The notes below the pieces were generated by a model. The model made no database searches. It saw only the letters and a list, made by a program, of their open reading frames with translations, and was not told where the DNA came from. The position numbers and the translations under genes were made by a program. This document shows, in pieces, positions 1 through 8,573 of a stretch of 64,000 bases of DNA (position 1 is its first letter; each line of letters starts with the position of its first letter). The DNA is from Methylobacterium mesophilicum SR1.6/6 (GTDB lineage: Bacteria; Pseudomonadota; Alphaproteobacteria; Rhizobiales; Beijerinckiaceae). The stretch is from assembly GCF_000364445.2 (NCBI RefSeq), contig NZ_CP043538.1, forward strand, positions 3,537,874-3,601,873. The letters run 5' to 3'.

Positions 1-139
1 CGGGATCGACGTCGCAGACGTAGACGCGCGCTCCGACCTCATCGAACGCCTTGGCGATGCCCAGGCCGATCCCGGCCGCCCCACCCGTCACCATCACCCG
101 CAGGCCGGGCACGGGCTTCAACAGATCGAAAATGGCCAT
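1..139 (-). CDS. SDR family oxidoreductase (N-terminal part; runs off window)
   Basis: Only the first 46 residues are present. They start MAIFDLLKPVPGL and continue into the Rossmann dinucleotide-binding motif TGGAAGIG (residues about 18-25), then the second strand ending in VCDVD, where the acidic residue normally selects NAD over NADP. This is the standard N-terminus of a classical short-chain dehydrogenase/reductase; the catalytic Ser-Tyr-Lys part lies outside the window. It is the third gene of a minus-strand run behind the MFS transporter (67 nt gap) and the beta-keto-acid cleavage enzyme, so it probably oxidises or reduces a hydroxy/keto acid in the same pathway. Substrate unknown. Confidence 0.85.
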   Translation of the reverse strand, partial: MAIFDLLKPVPGLRVMVTGGAAGIGLGIAKAFDEVGARVYVCDVDP

Positions 140-206
140 GATGTCCCCTCTCAGATGACGGTGTGTCGGCGGCGCTCCGAACGCGTGGGTTCGGAGCGCA
201 GTCCGC

Positions 207-1556
207 CTACGGGTGGCTCGCGCGGAGGAGCCCGGTGTCGTGGATGCCCGCTTCGCTGCGGAGCGCCCGGGCCAGGATCGGGATCAGGATGAGGCCGAGC
301 AGAGCCGTGTCGGCGATGACGATGAAGCCCGAGGCGCTGCGGCCCGTCTCCCGCTCGACGAGACCGAAGACGGAGGGGCCGACGAATCCGCCGATCAGGC
401 CGATGGTGTTGATGAAGGCGAGGCCCGCGGCAGCCTGGATCCCCTGCAGACGCTTCATCGCCACCGACCAGAAGATCGGTAGGATGCCGCCCGCGAAGAA
501 GGCCGTAGTCGTGAAGATCACGAGCTGGATCACCGGCAGCGAGGTCGCCAGGAACACGGTCGCGCTGGCCAATAGCCCGGCCGTGACGACGCCCAGGAAT
601 ACCATGTCGCTCTCGAAGAACCGCTTGATGCGCGGCAGGATCAGGACGCCGAGCAGGAACCCAATACCGACCGAGCTGGACAGCAGACCCACCATGAACG
701 GCGAGCTCGCCTGCATCTGCTGCACCATCGAGGGGATGAAGAAGTACAGCCCGACGAAGCCGATCTGGTTGAAGAAGTAGATCAGCGCGATCAGGATCGT
801 GCTCGGGCGCTTGAGCACGGAGACCCATTCCTTCGACGGCGCGTGGGCTGAGGCATGAGACCCGCCCTGTCCGGCCGCATTGGCCGCGATGGCATCGGCC
901 TCGGCGGCCGTGAGCCACTTGGCGTCCTGCGGGCGGTCGGGGAAGACGAACCACAGGACGATGCCGAAGAGGACGGTCGGCACGCCCTCCAGCAGGAACA
1001 TCCACTGCCATCCATGCAGGCCGCCGAGGCCGTCGAGCTGCATCAACGCGCCGCCGAGCGGATTGCCGATGGTCAGGCCCAGCGCCGGAGCGGTGTAGAT
1101 CCAGCCGACCGCGACGGCCCGGTCGCGCTGCGCGAACCACAGGGTGGTGACGTACATCAGCGCCGGGAACAGGCCCGCCTCGGCGATCCCGAGGAGCAGG
1201 CGAAAGCCGTAGAACGACCACTCGCCCTGCACGAACATCATCAGCGCGGAGATCGCACCCCAGGTGACTGCGATTCGCGCGATCCAGCGGCGCGGCCCGA
1301 TGCGATGGGCCAGGAGATTGCTCGGCACTTCGAGGAGCGCGTAGCCCCAGAAGAAGATCCCGGCGCCGAACCCGTACATCGCCGCGGTGATGCCGAGGTC
1401 GGCCTGGAACGCACCCTTCGCGAGGGCGACGTTCGTGCGGTCGATGAACGACAGGAAGTAGATGAACACCATCATCGGCAGAAGGTGTCGCTTCACCTTC
1501 CACGTCGCGGTGGCGAGCGTCGCATCCCTGGCTGCGGGTGTCTGGACTTGGCTCAT
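207..1556 (-). CDS. MFS transporter, anion:cation symporter (ACS) family
   Basis: A 449-residue, 12-helix major facilitator permease. The first helix carries the ACS-type sequence FIDRTNVALAKG, followed by the GYALLEVPSNLL segment of helix 2 and the RLLLGIAEAGLFPA helix 4 motif seen in tartrate, phthalate and hexuronate carriers. I start at MSQVQTPAARD because an upstream in-frame reading adds more than 170 residues of Arg/Pro-rich, non-transporter sequence. A GGGAGGAAGACAG ribosome-binding region lies just upstream of this ATG. It sits between the BKACE gene and an SDR on the same strand, so it likely imports the organic acid that these enzymes handle. The exact substrate cannot be read from sequence. 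Confidence 0.9.
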   Translation of the reverse strand: MSQVQTPAARDATLATATWKVKRHLLPMMVFIYFLSFIDRTNVALAKGAFQADLGITAAMYGFGAGIFFWGYALLEVPSNLLAHRIGPRRWIARIAVTWGAISALMMFVQGEWSFYGFRLLLGIAEAGLFPALMYVTTLWFAQRDRAVAVGWIYTAPALGLTIGNPLGGALMQLDGLGGLHGWQWMFLLEGVPTVLFGIVLWFVFPDRPQDAKWLTAAEADAIAANAAGQGGSHASAHAPSKEWVSVLKRPSTILIALIYFFNQIGFVGLYFFIPSMVQQMQASSPFMVGLLSSSVGIGFLLGVLILPRIKRFFESDMVFLGVVTAGLLASATVFLATSLPVIQLVIFTTTAFFAGGILPIFWSVAMKRLQGIQAAAGLAFINTIGLIGGFVGPSVFGLVERETGRSASGFIVIADTALLGLILIPILARALRSEAGIHDTGLLRASHP

Positions 1557-1645
1557 GGTCTGTCTTCCTCCCTGCTCTTGTCGCACCGTGGCTCCCCGCC
1601 TCATCGATCGGGCCGGTCCGGCTTCGTCGTGTCGTGCGGGAAACG

Positions 1646-2584
1646 TCAGAATTCGACGGTCTGCGGACCCTTCAGCTGAAGCAGCGCACGGGCTTCCGCC
1701 GGGGTCGCCACCTCGAGCGACAGTTCCTCCAGGATGCGGCGGATCTTCCTCACCTGCTCGGCGCTCGATGTCGGCGGGACGCCTTTGGCGATGTAGATGC
1801 TGTCCTCGAGTCCGACGCGGACGTTCCCGCCCATGAGCGCGCCGAGCGTCACGGAGGGCATCTGGTGGCGCCCGGCGCCGAGGACGGAGAACTGATAGTT
1901 CTCGCGGCCGAAGAGCCGGTCCGCCGTCATGCGCATGAGCATGAGGTTCTCCGGGTCCGGTCCGAGACCGCCCAGGACGCCGAAGATCGACTGGATGAAG
2001 AAGGGCGCCTTCACCAAGCCCTGCTCGGCGAAGTAGGCAAGGTTGTAGAGGTGGCCGACGTCGTAGCACTCGAACTCGAACCGGGTGCCCTTGGCGCCGA
2101 GTTCTTCCAGGATGTGCCGGATATCCTTGAAGGTGTTGCGGAAGACCTGATCCTCCATGCCTTCAAGGTAGGGCTTCTCCCAATCGTAGCGCCAGTCCGT
2201 GATCTTGCCGGCGACGCCATGGATCGAGAAGTTCATGGAGCCCATGTTCAGCGAGCACATTTCCGGCCCTGCCCGGAGCGGGTAGGCGAGGCGCTCGGCC
2301 AGGGTCATCCGAGTGCTGCCGCCCGTCGTGATGTTGACGACGGCGTCGGTGGCGGCGGCGATGACAGGGACGAACTGCCGGTAGACCGCCGGATCGGGTG
2401 TCGGCCGGCCATCCTCCGGGTTCCTGGCGTGCAGGTGGATGATCGCAGCCCCAGCCTCCGCAGCCTCGATCGAGTGGCGAGCGATCTGCTCGGGCGTCAG
2501 CGGCAGATATTCCGACATCGACGGCGTATGGGTCGATCCGGTGATCGCGCAGGAGATGATGACTTTGCGGCTCGATTGCTTCAT
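1646..2584 (-). CDS. BKACE family enzyme (3-keto-5-aminohexanoate cleavage-like)
   Basis: A 312-residue TIM-barrel protein of the beta-keto-acid cleavage enzyme family (formerly DUF849). These are metal-dependent enzymes that condense a beta-keto acid with acetyl-CoA to give acetoacetate and a new acyl-CoA. Visible family signatures are IISCAITGS at the N-terminus, the metal-binding segment IHLHARNPEDGRP (residues about 49-61), GAGRHQMP and the C-terminal GGNVRVGLEDS loop. The start MKQSSRKV follows GGAGGAAGCA; the 22 upstream in-frame residues are non-family. It is the first gene of the minus-strand operon with the MFS carrier and the SDR, and is divergent from an AraC-type regulator 373 bp away. 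The family is substrate-diverse, so the natural keto acid is unknown. Confidence 0.88.
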   Translation of the reverse strand: MKQSSRKVIISCAITGSTHTPSMSEYLPLTPEQIARHSIEAAEAGAAIIHLHARNPEDGRPTPDPAVYRQFVPVIAAATDAVVNITTGGSTRMTLAERLAYPLRAGPEMCSLNMGSMNFSIHGVAGKITDWRYDWEKPYLEGMEDQVFRNTFKDIRHILEELGAKGTRFEFECYDVGHLYNLAYFAEQGLVKAPFFIQSIFGVLGGLGPDPENLMLMRMTADRLFGRENYQFSVLGAGRHQMPSVTLGALMGGNVRVGLEDSIYIAKGVPPTSSAEQVRKIRRILEELSLEVATPAEARALLQLKGPQTVEF

Positions 2585-2957
2585 CGTTGCTTCCTCCGTG
2601 CTTCGTGTTGTTTTGCGCGATGTGGCTCCGCCGGGCCGGGCCGCGCGCACAGGTTCGCCCCACGGAGCCCGCTCCCGCAGGCTCCGGCTTCCGTCCCGGA
2701 ACGGACATTCTTCTGTTCAGGTGGAGGAGGCTCAGTGCCCCCCGGTCTGATGCAGCGGCGCGACAGGGCGCTCCGCGCGTGTCCAGCGAGCACGAGACGT
2801 TCTCGCCTCGCTCGTCCGTACGCCCGGCCTCGGAGCGATGGCGGCGAGCATGGGTCTGTCCTCCCTCAGTTTTCAGGAAGGCTAAATGCGAGCCGTGTAG
2901 CCGCCAAGGTCCTTATCGGACATAGTAAGGTCTTTAGAGGACACGCGGGAGGCGCCC
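2585..2957. other. Intergenic region between divergent BKACE operon and AraC gene
   Basis: 373 bp without a gene. The last 80 bp are less GC-rich and hold repeated short AT elements just upstream of the AraC start (CCTTATCGGACATAGTAAGG and TCTTTAGAGGACA), including the imperfect inverted pair CCTTA / TAAGG. This is the likely place for the regulator's own promoter and an operator. No RNA gene seen. Confidence 0.5.
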
Positions 2958-3983
2958 GTGTTGAAGAAAGTCCCGCTGCCGAGCGAGCGGATCTACGCTC
3001 CCTACAAGATCGCCGCCCTCGTCGAAGTGCTGGGCGAGCAGGGCATTCTGCCCGAAGCCTGCCTTCGCGACACCGGCGTCGACGCCGACAAGATCCACGA
3101 CGCCTCGGCCCTCACCTCCGTCCGGCAATACGTGGCCGTCTGCCGGAATGCGCTCCGCCTCACGCAGGATCCGAGCACGCCGTTCCAGGTCGGCGCGCGG
3201 CTTCACCTGTCGGCCTACGGAATGTACGGCTACGCCCTGATGTCGTGCCTGTCGCTGAGAGACTACTTCAACCTCGGCGTCAAATACCATCTCCTGGCGA
3301 CCCCGACCCTGACGATCGCGTGGCAGGAATATCCGGATGCCGCCGTGTGGACCTTTCCGGACGAGTTCGTGTTCGCGCCATCGGGAGACGTGCGCCAGTT
3401 CCTGATCGAGCAGCAATTCACCCAGCAGGTCACCCACCTCCAAGACGTCGCCGGGCGGCCCTGTCCGCCGACGCTGGCGCGGTTCTCCTATCCGAAACCC
3501 GATCATGCCTCGATCTACGAGGAGTACCTTCACTGTCCTTGCCTGTTCGACCAGGAAAACTGCGAATTGCGCTACGACAGCGACATTCTCGATCAGAAGC
3601 CTCAACTCGCGCACCGGCTGACTTCATTCATGTTCCAGGACGCGTGCGACAATCTCATCGGAAAAGCGAAGGCCTCGGCAGGTGTGGCCGGTGAAGTCTA
3701 CCAGATCCTGATGCGGTCTCCGGGTGTCTTCCCAGATATGGAAGACGTGGCGCGTGCGATGCATATGACGTCCCGGACGCTTCGGCGTCGTCTGAACGAT
3801 GAAGCCGTCTCCTTCACGGCGATCGTCGATGATTTCCATCGCGCAGTCGCCATGGAGTACGTTGCCAAGACAAAGCTGAGCTACGACGATATCGCCGTGC
3901 TCGTCGGCTTTTCAGATGTCGCCAACTTCAGAAGAGCCTTCAAGAGATGGACCGGCAAGAACCCTGGCGAACTCCGCGCGTAA
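2958..3983 (+). CDS. AraC family transcriptional regulator (arabinose-binding-like N-domain)
   Basis: 341 residues. The N-terminal half (about 20-210) resembles the AraC_binding-like domain found in OruR/ArgR-type activators, with the HLSAYGMYGYALMSC stretch typical of that group. The C-terminal 100 residues form the double helix-turn-helix of AraC proteins: DVARAMHMTSRTLRRRL for the first and YDDIAVLVGFSDVANFRRAFKRWTGKNP for the second. GTG is used as start. The gene is divergent from the BKACE/MFS/SDR operon and upstream of the TRAP transporter set, so it is a candidate activator of either or both. The effector is unknown. Confidence 0.9.
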   Translation: MLKKVPLPSERIYAPYKIAALVEVLGEQGILPEACLRDTGVDADKIHDASALTSVRQYVAVCRNALRLTQDPSTPFQVGARLHLSAYGMYGYALMSCLSLRDYFNLGVKYHLLATPTLTIAWQEYPDAAVWTFPDEFVFAPSGDVRQFLIEQQFTQQVTHLQDVAGRPCPPTLARFSYPKPDHASIYEEYLHCPCLFDQENCELRYDSDILDQKPQLAHRLTSFMFQDACDNLIGKAKASAGVAGEVYQILMRSPGVFPDMEDVARAMHMTSRTLRRRLNDEAVSFTAIVDDFHRAVAMEYVAKTKLSYDDIAVLVGFSDVANFRRAFKRWTGKNPGELRA

Positions 3984-4363
3984 CTTTTTACGATGGCGCG
4001 AAATCTGCTCGTCGTTGCTCGCGGACAGTCAAACTAGCGGCCTGTCGCGGCTTCGCCGCCACACCGACCGGTGGCTTCTCGACGGCGAATTCGAACTCGC
4101 GATGAGGGCCGCTACGGCAGACGGTCTGCCGGACATCGCATCAGAGCCGTCCACGTCGCCCACCGCCTTCATCGCCAACCCGGTCTTGAGCAGACGGCCG
4201 CAGCGTGCCCGTTCCACGGCGCGCACGCACTGCCGCCTGACGCAGCATTGACGGGCGCCGTCGCCGGGGACATCCTCGGGATCAATCCGCGGCCTAGAAC
4301 AAACAGACCGCCGAATAAGTGTTTGGCCAGCCAATAGGCTGCCGGGGGAACGAGGAAACGCCT
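3984..4363. other. Gene-free stretch between AraC regulator and dctP
   Basis: 380 bp with no convincing gene. A plus-strand open frame across it overlaps the AraC gene and its product has no recognisable family. The end of the stretch carries GAGGAAA at 4352-4358, the ribosome-binding site that fixes the TTG start of the next gene. Confidence 0.4.
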
Positions 4364-5365
4364 TTGATCAGTCGCCGCACGTTCGCCGGTGCCGTCCTCG
4401 GCGCGCCGGTCGCCCTGCCGTTCCTCGCGCGATCGGGCTTCGCCGCCACACCGACGCACACGCTGAAGCTCACCTTCGCCGATACGCAGGCGCATCCGCT
4501 CTACGCCGTGCTGAAGCGTTTCGCAGAGAACGTGAACAAGCGGACCGACGGCGCCGTTGACATCCAGGTGTTCAGCATCGGCCAGCTCGGCAGCGGCACC
4601 AACATCATCACCGGCATGCAGACCGGCATCATCGATCTGTGCGCGCACACCTCCGGCTTCATCGGCCCGCTCTTCCCGCGGTTTCAAGTGGTGGATCTGC
4701 CCTTCCTCTTCCCCGATGCCAAGACCGCCGAACGGGTTTTGGACGGGCCGGTCGGCGGTCAACTCCTCGACCTCATGCCCGCCAAGGGCATCTACGGCCT
4801 TTCGTACGGTCACTGGGGTTGGCGCGTCGTATCGACCGTCGAGCGAAAGGTGCCGGAGCCGGCCGACATCAAGGGGCTCAAGATCCGCGTCCAGCCCGGT
4901 GCGATCTTCGCGGCGATGTTCCGCACGCTCAGCGCGAACCCGATCGCGATCGACCTGACCGAAGTCTATCTCGCGCTGTCCCAGCGCACGATCGAAGCCA
5001 TCGAGACGCCGATGATCTCGGTCGCGGCCGGCAAGCACGACGAGGTCGTGCGAACGATCAATACGACCAATCACGTCTACAACGTCGGCGTCCTCATGGC
5101 GAGCAAAGCCAAGTTCGACGCCCTGCCCGAGCAGGCGCGGAGCGCGATCAGAGCGGCGGCGCAGGATATGACGGGCGACTGGCGCACCACGATCGCGGCC
5201 GCAACCGACGAGACCGCCGCGCGCTTCAAGGCGAAGGGCCTGGCGATCCTGCCGGTGGACCAGGACGCGTACCGCAGGCAGGTCGAGCCCGTGTACAAGC
5301 AGTTCCGCGACATCATCGGGCCGGATCTGGTCGATGCCGTGATGAAGGAGGTCGGGAAGGGTTAG
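4364..5365 (+). CDS. dctP: TRAP transporter substrate-binding protein DctP
   Basis: 333 residues, periplasmic solute receptor of a tripartite ATP-independent transporter. It begins with a twin-arginine-like leader (ISRRTFAGAVLG, hydrophobic stretch, cleavage near SGFAA). The mature part has DctP-family features: TLKLTFADTQAHPLY, FSIGQLGSGTNIITGMQTG, and the KGLKIRVQPG segment with the arginine that usually binds the substrate carboxylate. I chose the rare TTG start because GAGGAAA sits six bases upstream and the Tat motif follows at once; a GTG at 4319 is in frame but lacks a good site. The fused DctQM permease starts 5 bp after its stop. The ligand is probably an organic acid. Confidence 0.9.
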   Translation: MISRRTFAGAVLGAPVALPFLARSGFAATPTHTLKLTFADTQAHPLYAVLKRFAENVNKRTDGAVDIQVFSIGQLGSGTNIITGMQTGIIDLCAHTSGFIGPLFPRFQVVDLPFLFPDAKTAERVLDGPVGGQLLDLMPAKGIYGLSYGHWGWRVVSTVERKVPEPADIKGLKIRVQPGAIFAAMFRTLSANPIAIDLTEVYLALSQRTIEAIETPMISVAAGKHDEVVRTINTTNHVYNVGVLMASKAKFDALPEQARSAIRAAAQDMTGDWRTTIAAATDETAARFKAKGLAILPVDQDAYRRQVEPVYKQFRDIIGPDLVDAVMKEVGKG

Positions 5366-5369
5366 CCCC

Positions 5370-7298
5370 GTGTCCGCCGGAGAGCCCACGCTCGCGCACG
5401 GTGCGATCGAGCGGACATCGACAACGCTCGCCCTGTCACCCTACGCCGCGCTCCGCCTGTACGGCCGAGGGCTCGATCTCGTCGAATGGCTCTGCCGCGC
5501 CCTCCTCGTCGCGGCGCTCGTCGGCGAACTCGGCATCATCCTCTGGGACATCACCGCCCGCTCGACGGTCGATCTGTCGCTGTTGTGGGCGGACGAGGCC
5601 GCCAAGCTCTGCCTCACGACGCTCGCCTTCATCGGGGGCGCCCTCGCCTACCGCGCCAAGCATCACACCACCGTCGAATTCGTGCGCCAGCTGCTGCCGG
5701 TCGGCTGGCGGGAACCCGTCGCGATCGCGATCGACGGTCTCGTCCTCGTGACCGCGGCCACGGTCGGCTACATCTCCCTCGACCTCCTGGCGATCGCCGG
5801 GCTGTCCACGACGCCGATCCTGCAGATCAGCGCCGCTTGGTTCGTCGTCCCGCTCAGCGTCGGGATGGGACTCGTCGTCCTGTTCGCGATCGAGCGGTTC
5901 GCGACCGATTACCGCCCTGCCCTCGCCTGGCGCACGCTGGCCGGCCTCGCCGTCACAGTTTCGGTCGTGCTCGCCGTCACCGCGCTGCCGGCCATCCCGC
6001 GCCCCGGCCCACAGGCCGCGCTCAGCCTGATGCTGGTCCTGTTCTTCGCGGCCGTGCTGCTCGGTCTGCCGGTCAGCTTCGCGATGCTGCTCGGATCGCT
6101 GTTCTACCTGCTGCTGACCGGCACGGCGCCGCTGATCGCGGCAGCGCAGAACACCGTCGACGGGACGGGCAACTTCATCCTGTTGACCCTGCCGTTCTTC
6201 ATCTGGACGGGCCTCATCATGGAGCGCGGCGGCATCAGCCTCCGGCTGGTCCGCTTCGCGATGGCGCTCGTCGGCCATCTGCGCGGCGGCCTGCTCCAAG
6301 TCGTCGTGCTGACGATCTACCTCGTGTCCGGCATCTCCGGATCGAAGGTCGCCGACGTCGTCGCGGTCGGGTCGGTGCTGCGGGGCGAGCTGAAGAAGCA
6401 GGGCTACGGACCCGAGCGGAGCGCGGCTGTCCTGGCGGCCTCTGCGGCGATGTCGGAGACGATCCCGCCGAGTCTGGCGATGCTGGTGCTCGGCTCCGTC
6501 GCGCCGATCTCCATCGGGACGCTGTTCATCGCCGGCCTCCTGCCGGCGGCCGTGATCGCCGTCCTCCTGATGTTCCTGAACTGGGTCCTGGCCGTGCGCG
6601 AGGGAGCACCGCGCATGCCGCGCGCGACCGGACCCGAACTCGCCCTGGCGGCCGGGGCGGCCACGCTGCCGCTCGTCATGCCGGTCCTCATGGTCGTCGG
6701 CATCCGCTTCGGTTTCGCCACCCCGACGGAAGTTTCGGCCGTCGCCGTGCTCTACGGCCTCATCCTGGCCTGCGGCGTGTACCGCGCCTTCGGGCTGCGC
6801 GATCTCGTCCGGATCGTGGTCGATTGCGGGGTGCTGTCCGGGATGGTGCTGTTCATCATCGCCGCGGCGGGCTCGTTCGCCTGGACGCTGACCGCGGCGA
6901 ACCTGCCGGTCGCCCTGATCGCGCTCCTGCACGCGCTGGGCGACAGCCGGGCGGCGTTCCTGATCGGCTCGCTCGCGCTGCTCGTCGTGGTCGGATCGCT
7001 GCTCGAAGGGCTGCCGGCGCTGATCATCCTCGGGCCGCTGCTGATCCCCATCGCGGGCCAGTACGGGATCGACAGCATCCACTACGCGATGGTCATCATC
7101 CTCGCGATGGGGATCGGCATCTTCATCCCCCCGATCGGCATCGGCTTCTACATCGCGTGCGCCGTCGCCGAGAGCCGCATCGAGGCGGCCAGCCGGGCGA
7201 TGATCCCCTACCTCATCGTGCTCGTCCTCGGCGTCCTCGCCGTGGCGTTCATACCCTGGTTCACGCACGCCCTGCCCAATCTCGTCGGATCGCGCTAG
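5370..7298 (+). CDS. TRAP transporter fused small-large permease DctQM
   Basis: 642 residues joining both TRAP membrane subunits in one chain. The DctQ part (about 30-190) has four helices and the family segment WADEAAKLCLTTLAFIGGALAYRAKHH. The DctM part (about 210-640) has the LPFFIWTGLIMERGGIS and SGSKVADVVAVGSVL motifs, where the Na+ and substrate sites lie, and the MSETIPPSLAMLVLG hairpin. GTG start five bases after dctP. DctQM fusions are common in TAXI and some DctP systems. Driven by the Na+ or H+ gradient, it moves the DctP ligand inward. Confidence 0.92.
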   Translation: MSAGEPTLAHGAIERTSTTLALSPYAALRLYGRGLDLVEWLCRALLVAALVGELGIILWDITARSTVDLSLLWADEAAKLCLTTLAFIGGALAYRAKHHTTVEFVRQLLPVGWREPVAIAIDGLVLVTAATVGYISLDLLAIAGLSTTPILQISAAWFVVPLSVGMGLVVLFAIERFATDYRPALAWRTLAGLAVTVSVVLAVTALPAIPRPGPQAALSLMLVLFFAAVLLGLPVSFAMLLGSLFYLLLTGTAPLIAAAQNTVDGTGNFILLTLPFFIWTGLIMERGGISLRLVRFAMALVGHLRGGLLQVVVLTIYLVSGISGSKVADVVAVGSVLRGELKKQGYGPERSAAVLAASAAMSETIPPSLAMLVLGSVAPISIGTLFIAGLLPAAVIAVLLMFLNWVLAVREGAPRMPRATGPELALAAGAATLPLVMPVLMVVGIRFGFATPTEVSAVAVLYGLILACGVYRAFGLRDLVRIVVDCGVLSGMVLFIIAAAGSFAWTLTAANLPVALIALLHALGDSRAAFLIGSLALLVVVGSLLEGLPALIILGPLLIPIAGQYGIDSIHYAMVIILAMGIGIFIPPIGIGFYIACAVAESRIEAASRAMIPYLIVLVLGVLAVAFIPWFTHALPNLVGSR

Positions 7299-7302
7299 CC
7301 CC

Positions 7303-8166
7303 ATGACGGACGATACCTGCCTCGCACCCGATCCGGACGTGCGCCCCCCGACCTTCCGGATGCCGGCCGGCGCGACCGACACGCATTTCCACGTCTTCGG
7401 TCCGAGCCGTCTCGAGCGGCTCGTGCCGCAGCGCGACTACACGCCACCGGAGGCCGCCGCCGCGAGCGCGCGCCGGCTGTTCGACGCACTCGGCATCGAG
7501 CGGATCGTCGTCATCCAGGCGAGCATCTTCGGCTTCGACAACCGTGATCAGCTCGAGGAAGGCGCCGCAATCGGGCTACCGATGCGCGCGATCGTGGTGG
7601 TCGGCCCGGATGCCACCGAGCCGGAGATGCGCACCCTGCACGACCAAGGCGCGCGCGGCATCCGCTTCATCATGGCCCATCCGGGCGGCCTCGATCCGTC
7701 CGGGATCGAGCGGGCCGCGGCCCGGGCCTCCGAGATGGGCTGGCACCTCCAGTTCCTCTTGAAGCCCGCGCACCTCGTGGAGCTGGAGCCGCGCCTGCGG
7801 CGGCTTCCCTGCCCGGTGGTCATCGACCACATGGGGTTCCTCGCGCCCGAGCAGGGGCTCGAGCAGCCGGGGTTTCAGGCCCTGCGTCGCCTCGTCGAAG
7901 CCGGGACGGGGTGGGTGAAGCTGTCGGGCGCCTATCGCCTGTCCCGGGGCGCCCCGCACTATCCGGAGCTTCGCCCGTTCGCGGAGGCTCTCCTCGCGCT
8001 GCGACCCGATCGTATCCTGTGGGGGAGCGACTGGCCGCATGTCGGGTTGAGAAGCGGGATGCCCAACACGGGCGATCTCTTGGAGCTGTTCGGCGCCTGG
8101 GTTCCCGACGACGCGGACCGTCGGCGCATTCTCGTCGAGAATCCGGACGCTCTTTTCGGCTTTTGA
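7303..8166 (+). CDS. Amidohydrolase family protein (PDC hydrolase/lactonase-like)
   Basis: 287 residues, a TIM-barrel metal-dependent hydrolase of the Amidohydro_2 type that includes 2-pyrone-4,6-dicarboxylate hydrolase and sugar lactonases. Visible motifs are ATDTHFHVFGP (HxH metal site, residues about 25-35), VVIDHMGF with the conserved His, KLSGAYRLS and ILWGSDWPH with the catalytic Asp near the C-terminus. It starts four bases after the DctQM stop and clearly belongs to the same operon, so it probably opens a lactone or pyrone imported by the TRAP system. Substrate not determinable here. Confidence 0.88.
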   Translation: MTDDTCLAPDPDVRPPTFRMPAGATDTHFHVFGPSRLERLVPQRDYTPPEAAAASARRLFDALGIERIVVIQASIFGFDNRDQLEEGAAIGLPMRAIVVVGPDATEPEMRTLHDQGARGIRFIMAHPGGLDPSGIERAAARASEMGWHLQFLLKPAHLVELEPRLRRLPCPVVIDHMGFLAPEQGLEQPGFQALRRLVEAGTGWVKLSGAYRLSRGAPHYPELRPFAEALLALRPDRILWGSDWPHVGLRSGMPNTGDLLELFGAWVPDDADRRRILVENPDALFGF

Positions 8167-8573
8167 GCATGCAGACGAGGGCATCGATCGAGAGGTTCTG
8201 TGCTGGCGCTGAATGGGCTGCGAAGACGGGGACCGATCACCTGGTCGGGGTGCGCGCCGCAGTCGAGCACGACGGCCGACTTGCCCGCTGCCACGAACGG
8301 CCGGAGGCGGCGGCGGGTGCCGCGGGGCGTGCCCAGGACGGCCCCACGATCGATTGATCGCCAGCGGACGAGGCGCGCGCGCGCTTCGATCCGGCGTGCG
8401 GGCGAGTGGGCGCGATGGGTCTGTGACCGCTGGCGCCTATATACTCGCCGGTCGCGACCCGCGTGCGGCGAGCGCCGCCCGGCTCCCGACGCGCCCAAAC
8501 CGGATCCCACGCGCGCGGATCGTCACCGCCGGAGGTCGCGACAGCGATCCGAGGCGGCGGTCAGGAGAGAGCC
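8167..8573. other. Gene-free stretch upstream of quinone oxidoreductase
   Basis: 407 bp. Open frames exist on both strands but none has a recognisable family, a good ribosome-binding site or consistent codon use. The only clear element is CAGGAGAG at about 8561-8568, the ribosome-binding site of the following gene. Confidence 0.4.

Noticed and set aside
3984..4251. Plus-strand frame with a faint LysR-like phrase (DGEFELAMRAATADGLPD)
   Set aside because: Overlaps the AraC gene end, no DNA-binding domain, no start site; treated as chance or an unprovable remnant.
8190..8360. Minus-strand frame with a protein-like stretch (AAGKSAVVLDCGAHPDQVIG)
   Set aside because: It looks protein-like but is short, lacks a start and family match, and sits between two plus-strand genes. 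Could be a remnant; not enough to call.
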